A stretch of 64,000 nucleotides of DNA from Exiguobacterium antarcticum DSM 14480. Lineage in GTDB: Bacteria; Bacillota; Bacilli; Exiguobacteriales; Exiguobacteriaceae. Positions within the stretch are counted from its first letter, which is position 1. Every line of letters starts with the position of its first letter. A program made the position numbers and the translations under genes. Below the pieces are notes generated by a model. The model searched no databases and was not told where the DNA came from. It saw only the letters and a list, made by a program, of their open reading frames with translations. Positions 35,031 to 45,043 of this stretch are shown here, piece by piece. The stretch is from NCBI RefSeq assembly GCF_000685865.1, contig NZ_JMKS01000003.1, positions 806,001-870,000 on the forward strand. The letters run 5' to 3'.

Positions 35031-36464
35031 TTATTGTAATTTTTCTAATTCCTCATAGAACAGTTGATCGAGGAGGGCCGGGTTCGCCATCCCTTTTGTT
35101 TTCTTCATGATTTGACCGATGATGAATCCTTTTTTCCGGTCACGTCCGTTGACGAGTTCTTCGACGACGGCTGGATTTGCTTCGAACATCTCGACAATCA
35201 ATCCTCGTAACAATCCTTCATCCGAAATCTGAGCAAGTCCTTGTTCTTCGACATAGGCACGCGGTTCGACACCTTGTTCGATGACTGCCGTGAAGACTTG
35301 TTTCGCGATTTTCGACGAAATCGTGCCGCCGGCGATCAATTCGATCATCGCTGCCAGACGGGTCGGCGTCAGCTTGATCGTTTCAAACGTCTCTGATGAT
35401 TTGTTCAAGTGACCTTGAACTTCACCAACCGTCCAGTTAGCTGCTGCTTTCGGTTCCGCACCCGCTGCAATCGTCGCTTCGAAGTACTCAGCCATCTCAC
35501 GTGTGACCGTCAATTGTTTCGCATCATACGCGGACAAGCCAAGCGCTTCCTGATACCGGACACGACGTGCGTCCGGTAATTCTGGAATCCCGGCACGGAT
35601 CGCTTCTTTCCAGTCATGATCGAGGACAAGCTTCACGAGATCCGGTTCCGGGAAGTAACGATAATCGGACGCTCCTTCTTTGACACGCATCAAGACCGTT
35701 TGTTTTTTCGTTTCGTCAAAACGTAACGTCTCTTGGCGCATGACGCCGCCGGATAATAACAATTTACGGTGACGGTCTTCTTCATACTCAAGACCTTTCA
35801 GGACATTCCCAAACGAGTTCAAGTTTTTGAGTTCGGTTTTTGTGCCGAACTTTTCTTGACCGTATGGACGGACAGAGATGTTGCAGTCACACCGTAACGA
35901 GCCCTCTTCCATCTTGACGTCCGAGACACCTGCGTATTGCAGGACTTCTTTTAGCCGTTCGAGATAGGCAACCGCTTCTTTTGGTGACCGCATATCCGCT
36001 TCACTGACGATTTCGATCAACGGTGCACCGGTCCGGTTGAAGTCGACGACCGAATGATTGGCACCCGTGTGGTTCATCTTTCCGGCATCTTCTTCGAGGT
36101 GGACGCGTTCGATCCGGAAACGTTTTGTTTCGCCGTCGACTTCCGCATCGATGTAGCCGTCAAAACCGATCGGCTGATCGAACTGAGAAATCTGATAGGC
36201 CTTTGGTGTATCCGGATAAAAATAGTTTTTCCGGTCGAATTTCGTTTGATCCGCGACATGACAGTTGAGTGCCATCGCTGCACGAACCGCGAGTTCGACT
36301 GCTTTTTCATTGATTTTCGGCAGGACACCTGGGTGTCCGAGACAGATCGGGCATGTTTTTGTATTTGTTTCTGCCCCGTATTCGCGGGCACAGCCACAAA
36401 ACATCTTCGTATTTGTATTTAATTCGGCATGGACCTCAATACCGATGACCGTTTCAAAGTTCAT
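35031..36464 (-). CDS. gatB: Asp-tRNA(Asn)/Glu-tRNA(Gln) amidotransferase subunit B
   Basis: GatB activates Glu-tRNA(Gln) (and Asp-tRNA(Asn)) by phosphorylation so that GatA-derived ammonia can amidate it. The 477 residues start [17 protein letters not shown] and include MFCGC and CPICLGHPG. The kinase core is [20 protein letters not shown], and the C-terminal YqeY domain binds tRNA. The start has AAGGGAGA upstream. It is the third gene of gatCAB, 13 bases after gatA. Confidence 0.96.
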   Translation of the reverse strand: MNFETVIGIEVHAELNTNTKMFCGCAREYGAETNTKTCPICLGHPGVLPKINEKAVELAVRAAMALNCHVADQTKFDRKNYFYPDTPKAYQISQFDQPIGFDGYIDAEVDGETKRFRIERVHLEEDAGKMNHTGANHSVVDFNRTGAPLIEIVSEADMRSPKEAVAYLERLKEVLQYAGVSDVKMEEGSLRCDCNISVRPYGQEKFGTKTELKNLNSFGNVLKGLEYEEDRHRKLLLSGGVMRQETLRFDETKKQTVLMRVKEGASDYRYFPEPDLVKLVLDHDWKEAIRAGIPELPDARRVRYQEALGLSAYDAKQLTVTREMAEYFEATIAAGAEPKAAANWTVGEVQGHLNKSSETFETIKLTPTRLAAMIELIAGGTISSKIAKQVFTAVIEQGVEPRAYVEEQGLAQISDEGLLRGLIVEMFEANPAVVEELVNGRDRKKGFIIGQIMKKTKGMANPALLDQLFYEELEKLQ

Positions 36465-36477
36465 ATTGGACTCTCCC

Positions 36478-37920
36478 TTATAACTTCGGAAGCGCGAATC
36501 CACCTGTCGCAAGCTCAAATGCATGCGCAGCACGGTAAATCGTCGCCTCGTCAAAGTGTTTTCCGATGATTTGTAGACCGACCGGTAATCCATCAACAAA
36601 ACCAGCTGGAACCGAAATCGCCGGAACACCAGCCAAGTTGATTGGAATCGTCAAAATATCATTGGCATACATCGTGACCGGATCATCATTTTGAGCACCA
36701 AGCTCAAACGCTGGCGTCGGTGCAGTTGGTCCGATGATGACATCATAGTTTGCGAGTACGTTGTCGAAATCTTGTTTGATCAACGTCCGCGCTTGTTGGG
36801 CCTTTTTATAGTACGCATCGTAATATCCTGAGCTGAGGGCGTATGTCCCGAGCATGATCCGGCGTTTGACCTCATCGCCAAAACCTTGTGCGCGCGAATA
36901 CTTGAAGACGTCTTCTAGCGCGTCTGCCTCGGCACGGACACCATAACGGATTCCGTCAAAACGAGCTAGGTTCGACGAGGCTTCCGAAGAAGCGAGTAAG
37001 TAATACGTCGCGAGGGCATATTTCGAGTTCGGCAGCGATACTTCGTCGACCGTCGCGCCAAGCGATTCCAGTTTCTTGATCGCTGTACGGATGTTGTCTT
37101 TGACGCCTTCACTGATTCCTTCTCCGAAATACTCTTTCGGAACGGCAATCTTCAAGCCCTTGATATCTCCTGTCAACGCTTGTGTATAATCGGTCGGAGT
37201 GACGTTTGCTGACGTCGAATCCATCTCACAATGACCGCCGATCGCGCTGAGCAAGTAGGCGTTATCTTCGACGGTCCGCGTCAACGGTCCGATTTGGTCG
37301 AGTGACGAGGCGAAGGCAACGAGTCCAAAACGTGAGACGAGACCATATGTCGGTTTTAAACCGACGACGCCACAGTATGCAGCCGGCTGACGGATTGAAC
37401 CGCCTGTATCTGAACCTAAGCTGAACAAGACTTCTCCTGCTGCGACAGCAGCGGCTGAACCACCGGACGAGCCGCCTGGGACGTGTTTCGTGTTCCACGG
37501 GTTGCGAACGGGTTTATAGGCCGAATTTTCATTTGACGATCCCATTGCAAACTCATCCATGTTCAGTTTTCCGATCGTCACAGCTCCTGCTTCATGTAGA
37601 CGTTCGACGACTGTTGCGTCGTGTGCGGGGACGAAGTTTTCAAGGAACTTCGAACCACACGTCGTCGTCATGCCTTTTGTGACGATGTTATCCTTCACAC
37701 CAATCGGCAAACCGAACAGCGGGCTCGCTTCATGTTTTGCAATTTCGTCCATTCGTTTCGCTTGTTCGAAAGCATCTTCGTTCAGAGACAGAAACGCTCC
37801 GATTTTTCCATCGATGCGGTCAATCCGGTCAAATGATTCCTGGACAAGTTCAGAAACCTTAACTTCGCCATCCTTGACGAGTGTGTGCAGTTGTTTGACA
37901 CCATGTTCAAAAAGTGACAT
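36478..37920 (-). CDS. gatA: Asp-tRNA(Asn)/Glu-tRNA(Gln) amidotransferase subunit A
   Basis: GatA is the amidase that releases ammonia from glutamine. The amidase signature is [14 protein letters not shown], with the catalytic Ser in [13 protein letters not shown] and the Lys in GVKDNI. The protein has 480 residues, starting [10 protein letters not shown] after AAGGAGGAGA; an earlier in-frame start overlaps gatC without a site. Cys residues are few, and length is normal. Confidence 0.96.
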   Translation of the reverse strand: MSLFEHGVKQLHTLVKDGEVKVSELVQESFDRIDRIDGKIGAFLSLNEDAFEQAKRMDEIAKHEASPLFGLPIGVKDNIVTKGMTTTCGSKFLENFVPAHDATVVERLHEAGAVTIGKLNMDEFAMGSSNENSAYKPVRNPWNTKHVPGGSSGGSAAAVAAGEVLFSLGSDTGGSIRQPAAYCGVVGLKPTYGLVSRFGLVAFASSLDQIGPLTRTVEDNAYLLSAIGGHCEMDSTSANVTPTDYTQALTGDIKGLKIAVPKEYFGEGISEGVKDNIRTAIKKLESLGATVDEVSLPNSKYALATYYLLASSEASSNLARFDGIRYGVRAEADALEDVFKYSRAQGFGDEVKRRIMLGTYALSSGYYDAYYKKAQQARTLIKQDFDNVLANYDVIIGPTAPTPAFELGAQNDDPVTMYANDILTIPINLAGVPAISVPAGFVDGLPVGLQIIGKHFDEATIYRAAHAFELATGGFALPKL

Positions 37921-37936
37921 AACGGTGGTCTCCTCC

Positions 37937-38227
37937 TTATTCGAACACTGCTGGGACACGGACTTGTCCGTCTTCCCAATCAGGTGCGAGTCGTTCTACT
38001 TCCGTGCGCGGAAGTGATGGGCGTACTTCGTCTTTTCGCAAGACGTTTTTTAAATCGAGGACGTGGGTCGTCGGTTCGACGCCTGTCGTATCGAGTTCAT
38101 TTAATTGTTCAGCGAACCCAAGAATCTTCTCGAGTTGAACGGTAAATTGTTGGACTTCTTCATCTGTTACGGCGAGACGTGCTAAATGCGCCACATGGCG
38201 GACTTGTTCTTCATTAATCTTGGCCAT
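37937..38227 (-). CDS. gatC: Asp-tRNA(Asn)/Glu-tRNA(Gln) amidotransferase subunit C
   Basis: GatC stabilises the GatA-GatB complex. The 96-residue protein shows the family pattern [20 protein letters not shown] and [12 protein letters not shown], with RKDEVRPSL near the end. The start has CGGAGGTGG nine bases upstream. It is the first gene of gatCAB. Its leader region contains the terminator and pseudoknot-like element described separately. Confidence 0.95.
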   Translation of the reverse strand: MAKINEEQVRHVAHLARLAVTDEEVQQFTVQLEKILGFAEQLNELDTTGVEPTTHVLDLKNVLRKDEVRPSLPRTEVERLAPDWEDGQVRVPAVFE

Positions 38228-38297
38228 CTGATTCCACCTCCGGAACTTTTTCAATATATTTTACACTATTTCTAATCATAGCACTTTTTGTCCAGAC

Positions 38298-38340
38298 AAA
38301 AAAGACGATGGTGCATCGGGGGGAGGTCCGCACCATCGTC
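38298..38340 (-). terminator. Terminator of the Wadjet operon, upstream of gatC
   Basis: GACGATGGTGC and GCACCATCGTC form a perfect 11-bp stem, followed on the reverse strand by TTTTTT. It lies after jetD and about 70 bases before gatC. Confidence 0.88.
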
Positions 38341-38345
38341 CTTAT

Positions 38346-38408
38346 GGGGGTAGCAAAGCTTCCGGGCAGAAAGCTTCTAGTTATGAATTACCCAAGCTGT
38401 CGAGAAGC
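38346..38408 (-). other. Pseudoknot-capable element between jetD and gatC
   Basis: On the reverse strand GCTTCT (38408-38403) can pair with AGAAGC (38378-38373). The loop GGGTA (38393-38389) can pair with TACCC (38352-38348), giving an H-type pseudoknot. A competing hairpin, AGCTTTC/GGAAGCT, uses part of the first stem. The terminator at 38298-38340 follows directly. A regulatory leader is possible, but chance pairing is not excluded. The rest of 38409-38545 is AT-rich without a gene. Confidence 0.3.
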
Positions 38409-38545
38409 AAAACAAAAAATCTGAATATTCAAATTAAAATGAACTGCGTTACTCTTTATTCTACAGATGCATGCATACCTAAACGGAGAACTCGAACAAA
38501 AAGATAGAAGTAAGATCTTGCATTAGCTACTACCTTTATTTTCTG

Positions 38546-39838
38546 TTAGTTCTTGTCATCAAAATTCAGTTGAACCATTTGATATTCGTCTATCATTCTA
38601 GCAAGTAATGCTTCTTGATACCCCGCTCGTTTTTCAGCTCGCATATGCTCCACGACACCTTCTAACACTCCATCTTGTATGGAATTAAGCTTTGCAAGCC
38701 GTTCATTAGATAGTAGGACACCTGATTTAGAGTGAAGGTATGCTGATTCGTCTAGACACCAGTATGTTAAGCGATCACCATATCGTAATTTGAGCCGAGC
38801 CGCCATTTGAAGTCCTTCCGGATCCAAATCTCCTGCGTATCGTAAGTGATGACCGGATGCAACGAGATGATCGAGTAACCGATAAGCGGCTAATTTAAAT
38901 TGACCGTGCGTACATACGAGTTGCATATCAGGTAGGAAATCGAGCAGCTCAGAGAAGACTCCTGAGTTCTCAACGATCCACACCGTTCGCTTTTCGCCGT
39001 AAATCCGGTCAACCTTTAAAAGTTCGCGTATCGGAACATTGAGTACGCTGCGTCTAGTAGCTGCCCCTTCCCACATTTCATGCTGTACGCCATCCGTATC
39101 AGCCAATAGATTCGTACATGTCACGAAATTCAGAACGTCGTCTCGCAACAAATGAAAACGAAGATACAGTTCATTAAGATTTTCCGAATCCATCAAAGGC
39201 GCACCGGATCGACCGTCTTTAACGTGAAGTAAGTGGATGAACAATTTACCGAGTTCTGTATCACGATCCAGTGCATGTGGATCTCCAGTGATGCGCTGCG
39301 CATAAAGTGGAATACGTTCATATTCGAAAGGGAGTGATTGATCAAGTCTCTCTAATTGCTCGCACAATTGCTCAAAACGAGGAAGGTCACTTGTTCGATG
39401 CACGATCAACGTATCGGGTGTTTTTCTTTCGAGATGATTAAACCAATATATCAATTCCGGATACGCGCTCCTTAGACGACTCCATTTGCGACGTTTTTGT
39501 TGCTCCGCCAAAAAGCGAACTTCATGATTCGTCTGAAGTGGTACATCAAAATACGCTTCTAGTAATTGTGGTAGCATGATCCCTTCAAACCGTGACTGTT
39601 GCAGTCGTCGTTCGAAGCGAAGTAATGTCACTGTCCCTCGGTGTCGTAAGTCTTCGACGTCTTCACTTAAGAAAAGTGCGATGGCCTGTTGATCCTCCGG
39701 AGGAAAGGTCTGAATCGATATACTTCCTCCAACTCTTCCATAAGACGAATATTTTTTTCGGAACTGTTGAAAGAGGCGTTCGAAATTATTCGCTTGCTGA
39801 AAGTAGTGTAATGCTTCTTCCATCTTCCGATCACTCAT
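38546..39838 (-). CDS. jetD: Wadjet subunit JetD, TOPRIM-like nuclease (DUF2399)
   Basis: JetD is the nuclease of the Wadjet anti-plasmid system, cutting DNA after loop extrusion by the SMC complex. The C-terminal half is TOPRIM-like: the conserved Glu is in VWIVENSGVFSELL (about 282-295) and the acidic pair is in RYAGDLDPEGLQMA (about 328-341). The N-terminal 200 residues form the DNA-binding arm typical of TIGR02679 proteins. At 430 residues its length fits. Its ATG overlaps the jetC stop by 8 bases. It is the last gene of the operon. Confidence 0.85.
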   Translation of the reverse strand: MSDRKMEEALHYFQQANNFERLFQQFRKKYSSYGRVGGSISIQTFPPEDQQAIALFLSEDVEDLRHRGTVTLLRFERRLQQSRFEGIMLPQLLEAYFDVPLQTNHEVRFLAEQQKRRKWSRLRSAYPELIYWFNHLERKTPDTLIVHRTSDLPRFEQLCEQLERLDQSLPFEYERIPLYAQRITGDPHALDRDTELGKLFIHLLHVKDGRSGAPLMDSENLNELYLRFHLLRDDVLNFVTCTNLLADTDGVQHEMWEGAATRRSVLNVPIRELLKVDRIYGEKRTVWIVENSGVFSELLDFLPDMQLVCTHGQFKLAAYRLLDHLVASGHHLRYAGDLDPEGLQMAARLKLRYGDRLTYWCLDESAYLHSKSGVLLSNERLAKLNSIQDGVLEGVVEHMRAEKRAGYQEALLARMIDEYQMVQLNFDDKN

Positions 39839-42800
39839 CCATCAAGACCCGTTGTTTACCGTTCCAGTAATACTTCAATACACCTACGTAATCTGCATTT
39901 TGAGGACGTAATAATTCGTAGACTGATAAATGATCGATCGTGTCATAGTCGCCCCAAAGGATTTGTGAGTTCATAATGAAATCAAAATCGAGTTGTTTGA
40001 CGACTTCGAACATCTCACGAATGTTGTTCTCATCGACACCCGCAAACGCTTCATCAAGCGAAATGATATATGGCGCCGTATCTGCCGCCTCTTGATATCG
40101 GGAATAACAGGCCGTGAATAATGGGATATACATGGCAAGCGCCTTTTCACCACCACTGAACTTGTCGAATTTATTGTTCGTCAGCTCCGTCTTCGGTTCA
40201 TTCGTTCGTTCATGATACAAAATGAAGGAGAACCATTTCCGGTAATCCAATACTTCTTTCAAAATTTGCAACAGTGTTTGCCCCGCGCCTTCTTCTTTCA
40301 TCAAACGTTGCGCACGATTGATTCGGGAACGGAAATGGGTCGTGATCCGCTCATAATCCTCGTCCTTCATCAACCGAACATCTTGCTTCAAGATGGCGAC
40401 GAGATCTTTCGTATCCAGCTCATCCTCTGCCTCAGCTGTTCGTGGCTTCCATTTGATCGAGAATGTGATACCGGATGAGATATTCCGATTTTCCATGATT
40501 TGATTCATTTGTGTCGTCCATTTTTCTGCCCGACGAATCCGACTACGTAATTTGGACCCGACTGACTTGAAGAGAATCTCTTCGTAGAGTTCGCGATCAT
40601 CTTCATTCAATATGCGTTGTTGTCGTGTGTATTCTTCTTCAACCGTTTGTTTGACTAGACGTGGATTGACCTGTTGTCCTCTCAAATCGAGCGTGATTAC
40701 ACGACGGGTTGTTTTTTGCTTGAACGTCTCCACTTCGTGCCGGAAGTTTTCTTCGCTTTCCTGCATCCACTCTGGCAGACGACGCTCTTCCGTGTAATCT
40801 CGCATTCGGTACTCCATTAAGTCGCTCTGTAATTCGTAGAACGTTTTAGATAATAGTTCATCCGCTTTCGATCGAGTGATGTTCAATCGATGACCATATC
40901 GCGCCGAGAGACTCTCGGTCCATTCTACGAACTGCATCTCTTCCGGTCTACCGTCCGTCTCTGCTTGGTGAAAGAGTTCGTGTAACACTTCTTCCCACGC
41001 CTGATGTAAGCATTGATGAAATAATTGGATTGGTTCTTGACGCAATCGTTCTTTTTGATCGACCACGAGTTGTGTCTCATGTGTCGTCGCTAAGATCGTT
41101 ATGTTCTCCAAGTCTTTTTCTACGCCCCTCAACTGTTCTTGGACGTCTTGGATTTGCTGACGGATGTTCTCGGCATTTTCTTGTTGCAGTTGTTGTTCGA
41201 TTTGTTGAATCAGTTCCTGTACCTGTTCGTGTTCTGCCTCAAGTTGATACAGTTCTCCTGTCTGTTCATCGAGATCCTGCTCTGTCTCGTGTAAATCCAG
41301 CTGGATCTGTTCCAACGTACGCTCCATCTGCAGGAACTGTCGTTGCAACTGCTTGAGTTCTCGAAGATCATCTTTGTAGGAGTATGCATGCTGGAGCGTG
41401 GTTCTAAACGCTTGGCTCGTTGCTTCGATACCGTAAAAGCGTGCTTCCTCTAAAACGATGTGTCGCAATTTGCTGAATCGTTCATTCAATGTTTTGAGTA
41501 CTTCATTCATCCGTTCCGCTTGACGTTTTAGCCCTTCCATCTCTTTTTTTGTTTCCCAGATAGATTCCTGGATTGTTCGTAATTCTCGGTCCAGCGGGAA
41601 ATCATTCCATGCTTCCTCGGAATCCTGAAGTTGCTGTAGCAAGCGCTCTATCTCTTGCTCGACCAACAATCGTTCGTTTGATAATTCATCCATCTCGTTA
41701 CGCAGATCGGTCATCAGCTTTTCACGGTACTTCTTTCGTGCCTCGCGTCCAATATAACGGACGTACTCAATTCCGACGGCATGTCCTGTCAACATACCAA
41801 TTCTGTAGATTCCGTCCTCGGTTATCATCGTTTCACCGGCATCGATCAGAATACTTCGAAGGATCTCATCGATTTTTCCGACAGCGACATGCTCATTTGA
41901 GACGGGTTTCAAATAATCAGCTAATGTATACGCCATTTCATGCGGATGCGCCTTCAAAGCGCGATCGTGTACGACCGGTATATCCGTGATCAGCGCATCC
42001 AACATACCACTATCACCTAACGCAGCCTCGATTCGACATTTGATTTCGTCAGATATCCCCGACTTGAAATCCACTACGGAATAAAACGGGACGACTGGAA
42101 TGTTCTGTTCATGCATCGATTCACGCGCTTGTTTCGTATTCGGATGAAGAGGTGGTTCAGGATCGATTTCTTGTCTCCATGTCTGCAGTTCGTTTTCCTT
42201 AACTGTCAGTTGTTGAAGAAGCGTGTCGCGTCTCGATTTGTTATCCGCGACCTCATCACGGATCTGGTTCTGAAAATTAGAAATCGCTGGTCGGATGTGT
42301 CGGCGGATGTTCTCCATCGTATCAGTCCCATACTCGTTGCGTAATGTTCGTTCGATATACTGAATACTTTTTTCATCTACCGAGAATGAATCATGTTGTT
42401 GTAACCACACGTGGATGTCCGCGATATAGGTTTCTAACTCTTGATCAAACGTCTTTTGCCAATCATCGTGTTCACGCTTCTTTTGATCAAATAATTGCTC
42501 TTCTTGCGCCAATTCTTTTTGTTTCAGTTGAAGCCGTACTTTTATTTCTTCGAAGTCGCGCACGTGTTCGACACCATCATTCAACCGTGAGATGTGTGCC
42601 GCCACTTCATTTTGCCAAACCATAAAATCAAATGCTTTCTCCTGTCGTTCGTAGTCCGCCATATTGAGTGCATGTCGCTGAAACGAAGCCATTTCTGCCT
42701 CTTCTTCAAGGTGGAACAACCCATCCTCGATATCACTTGAAGTCTTGCGTAGCATGATCTGTTCTTCATCCAATCTTTTTTTGAACGTCTGCATCTTTTG

Positions 42801-43937
42801 ACGCGTTCGTTCCTGTTTTTGCTCTTGTTGCTCAATTTTTTGTTCAAGCTTCTGCTTTTTGTCTTGTTCTCGTTTTCGCTCTGCTTCTAGACTCCATACT
42901 TTATGTGCCTGTAAGCGTTGTTGCTGTCGCTCTAACGTCTCCTTTTTCAAGTGAAACCTACTTTTTTCAGAGGTTGCATGCGTGACTTGCTGCTCGTGGT
43001 GTACGATGCGTTCGAGAAGGAGATTCTGCTTTTCTGTCTCCTCTATCGATTGCCCTTTCGCCAGTTCATATTCTTGAGACATGTCTGCCAACTGTCGTTC
43101 CGAATAGACGTCATACCCTTTGCTTAGTCGAGTAAGTGCTTCTTTTTCTCTGCTTAACTGTTCGAGTTGCTGTTTTGTCTGATCCATATGCTCGATCGTA
43201 TCCGATAGGTGACGTAAATCTTCATCGGACAATGCCGGCAAAGAAGCTTCTAAAATTTCATAGATGACCGTCGGACGAAAGTCCTTAGATAATTTAGGAC
43301 TTCTTAACTGGATCAACAGTTTAATCAGTTCTTCGTACGCTTCCATCGTCTCAAAACCAAAGACGTGTTTATTTACGAGTTGCATATATTCCCCTTGCGT
43401 CTGAACAACCCGACCGCCTTCCCCTATCATGCGTTCGAGTTCAATTCGGGAATAAGGAATTTTTTGTTCCGCCTCACCTTGGCGACTTTTTTTATATAGC
43501 GTGATGTCTTCACCAATCCGGCGATTATCCGTAATGACGAATCCCCAAAACTTCATCGGTTTTCCGCGCTTTGCCTGTAAACCGATGCCGGTCGTCACAT
43601 ATTGTTCCGAGTCTGTTCGTTTGTATTCAAGAAATAAATAGCCGGTCCGTTCTTCCCGGTTTGAAATTTCTTTTTCACCTAACAGATAATCTTCCATCTT
43701 CCTTGCACGTGAACCAAATGGATCAAGACGGTCTGGTGACTTCTTACCGTCTAGTAAAATTGGTAGGAAACTTTGCATCGTAACAGACTTTCCCGATCCA
43801 TTACTTCCGCGAAGTAACATCTTACCGTCCGAAAGATCAAAGATTTGTTCTGTGTAATACCAAAAGTTCAGCAATCCTGCACGATTCATTTGCCAGCGAT
43901 TCATAGCTCTCATTTCTTTCATCTCCTTTACCTTCAT
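39831..43937 (-). CDS. jetC: Wadjet subunit JetC, SMC/MukB-like ATPase (TIGR02680)
   Basis: JetC is the motor of Wadjet. The N-terminal head has Walker A LLRGSNGSGKSVT (about 41-53). The long middle is coiled coil, rich in Gln, Glu and Arg (about 230-530 and 770-960), around a hinge-like domain near 590-760. The C-terminal head has the signature FSGGEKALAMY and Walker B PYIISLDEAFAGVD. At 1368 residues it matches TIGR02680 proteins in length. The first ATG overlaps the jetB stop (ATGA); an internal ATG at 43913 has AAGGAG upstream and may be the real start. Confidence 0.88.
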   Translation of the reverse strand: MKVKEMKEMRAMNRWQMNRAGLLNFWYYTEQIFDLSDGKMLLRGSNGSGKSVTMQSFLPILLDGKKSPDRLDPFGSRARKMEDYLLGEKEISNREERTGYLFLEYKRTDSEQYVTTGIGLQAKRGKPMKFWGFVITDNRRIGEDITLYKKSRQGEAEQKIPYSRIELERMIGEGGRVVQTQGEYMQLVNKHVFGFETMEAYEELIKLLIQLRSPKLSKDFRPTVIYEILEASLPALSDEDLRHLSDTIEHMDQTKQQLEQLSREKEALTRLSKGYDVYSERQLADMSQEYELAKGQSIEETEKQNLLLERIVHHEQQVTHATSEKSRFHLKKETLERQQQRLQAHKVWSLEAERKREQDKKQKLEQKIEQQEQKQERTRQKMQTFKKRLDEEQIMLRKTSSDIEDGLFHLEEEAEMASFQRHALNMADYERQEKAFDFMVWQNEVAAHISRLNDGVEHVRDFEEIKVRLQLKQKELAQEEQLFDQKKREHDDWQKTFDQELETYIADIHVWLQQHDSFSVDEKSIQYIERTLRNEYGTDTMENIRRHIRPAISNFQNQIRDEVADNKSRRDTLLQQLTVKENELQTWRQEIDPEPPLHPNTKQARESMHEQNIPVVPFYSVVDFKSGISDEIKCRIEAALGDSGMLDALITDIPVVHDRALKAHPHEMAYTLADYLKPVSNEHVAVGKIDEILRSILIDAGETMITEDGIYRIGMLTGHAVGIEYVRYIGREARKKYREKLMTDLRNEMDELSNERLLVEQEIERLLQQLQDSEEAWNDFPLDRELRTIQESIWETKKEMEGLKRQAERMNEVLKTLNERFSKLRHIVLEEARFYGIEATSQAFRTTLQHAYSYKDDLRELKQLQRQFLQMERTLEQIQLDLHETEQDLDEQTGELYQLEAEHEQVQELIQQIEQQLQQENAENIRQQIQDVQEQLRGVEKDLENITILATTHETQLVVDQKERLRQEPIQLFHQCLHQAWEEVLHELFHQAETDGRPEEMQFVEWTESLSARYGHRLNITRSKADELLSKTFYELQSDLMEYRMRDYTEERRLPEWMQESEENFRHEVETFKQKTTRRVITLDLRGQQVNPRLVKQTVEEEYTRQQRILNEDDRELYEEILFKSVGSKLRSRIRRAEKWTTQMNQIMENRNISSGITFSIKWKPRTAEAEDELDTKDLVAILKQDVRLMKDEDYERITTHFRSRINRAQRLMKEEGAGQTLLQILKEVLDYRKWFSFILYHERTNEPKTELTNNKFDKFSGGEKALAMYIPLFTACYSRYQEAADTAPYIISLDEAFAGVDENNIREMFEVVKQLDFDFIMNSQILWGDYDTIDHLSVYELLRPQNADYVGVLKYYWNGKQRVLMDE

Positions 43938-45043
43938 GTACCGATCATTCGTCCAAATCCGGAATGAATGACGACCGTCTCCGATTCATCTTCGATTTTT
44001 CCAAGTTCCCAGTTTTGTAGTAACTGGATCAATTCCTTCGCAATCACACGTGGCGTACTTTCGCGGTACTGTTTGGACCACTTCGCATCATGTTCGTGTT
44101 TTGTCCGCTCAATCAGCGCATGGAACTCAAACAATGTCATCCGTATCTGTCCCATCTCATCAGGAACAATCGCTTCTTGCCGCAGACTCGTCGCCAGATG
44201 CAAAGCAACCGTAGAAATCCCCTTCTTATCCGGAAACAACGTATAGCGCTGTTTGGCTTCCGGTAAGACAAGAAGCGCTGCATTTTTGAACACTTCTAAT
44301 CGAAACGGTGTATATCGCTCAAACTCATCAACAAGGCGATTCCGAAAGTTTCGGATGTAAGCGAAGTCCAGGTCGTCCTTCCCTTCACGATAGACGACCG
44401 GTGATAACATCAATTTCCGATAAACCCGTTTCCGTCTTTCGTCTTCTTTTTGTCGTGACCATTCGCTCGAAAGAATCGCGTCAATCGCATCATACTGAAA
44501 CAAGTCTTCCGGATATGAACGCATGAAATAACGTGCGTGAACACTTACCTCATAAAGCACTTCCTCCGTATCATTCATCGCAAAGGCATCGATTTCTCCA
44601 TCAACTGTTCGAATCAATTTCAACGCATCCAGTTGCTTTAATGCCCGTACGAGTGATTTCCGGTGCTGATAATTCGTCCAGTCGATCGGAAGTTCACCAG
44701 GGTACATCTCTTCGATTTCTTCGGTTAGATGCGTCAGTAAAAACTGTTCATCCGTTGATTTCCCTTCCGTAAATGCCAGTGCACAACAAAAGATTGCGTA
44801 ATCCATCGGCTCAACGAAAGATTTGATTCCCATCCATACTTTTGGATCGACAGGGATTTTCTCAAGCTTGATGAAATGCTGATGAACGATCAAATCAAAG
44901 CCGAATTTCTCCGAAACATAACGCTTCAACTGATGTTCCTGTTCACGTAGGCGATGATAGACCAGCGGTTCATCGGTACGTAACACCCAAAACTGCTCAA
45001 ATAAAATTCCGAGTGCTTCTTCCATCCGCTCATCTTGTTGCAT
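43934..45043 (-). CDS. jetB: Wadjet subunit JetB (DUF2398/TIGR02678)
   Basis: JetB is the kite-like subunit that connects JetA and JetC. The 366-residue protein is predicted to contain tandem winged helices (for example QHRKSLVRALKQLDALKLIRTVDGE, about 150-175). It matches the DUF2398 slot in length and position. The start MQQDERMEEAL has GAGAGGTGG upstream; it overlaps jetA by 14 bases. I recognise it mainly by gene order and overall character. Confidence 0.78.
   Translation of the reverse strand: MQQDERMEEALGILFEQFWVLRTDEPLVYHRLREQEHQLKRYVSEKFGFDLIVHQHFIKLEKIPVDPKVWMGIKSFVEPMDYAIFCCALAFTEGKSTDEQFLLTHLTEEIEEMYPGELPIDWTNYQHRKSLVRALKQLDALKLIRTVDGEIDAFAMNDTEEVLYEVSVHARYFMRSYPEDLFQYDAIDAILSSEWSRQKEDERRKRVYRKLMLSPVVYREGKDDLDFAYIRNFRNRLVDEFERYTPFRLEVFKNAALLVLPEAKQRYTLFPDKKGISTVALHLATSLRQEAIVPDEMGQIRMTLFEFHALIERTKHEHDAKWSKQYRESTPRVIAKELIQLLQNWELGKIEDESETVVIHSGFGRMIGT

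Noticed and set aside
38310-38345. ATGGTGCGG upstream of gatC, like a T-box sequence
   Set aside because: It does not match the conserved UGGNACCGCG core, and no specifier loop or AG bulge was found upstream. The stem is better read as a plain terminator.
38341-38400. GCAAAGCTTCCGGGC on the plus strand, like part of a c-di-GMP-I riboswitch
   Set aside because: The 5' half (CACAGGGCAAACC type) and the receptor helix are missing, and no gene follows on the plus strand.
39831-43937. SbcC, RecN or MukB identity for the large coiled-coil ATPase
   Set aside because: The neighbours are jetA, jetB and jetD with overlapping stops and starts, and length matches TIGR02680; no sbcD or mukEF lies nearby.
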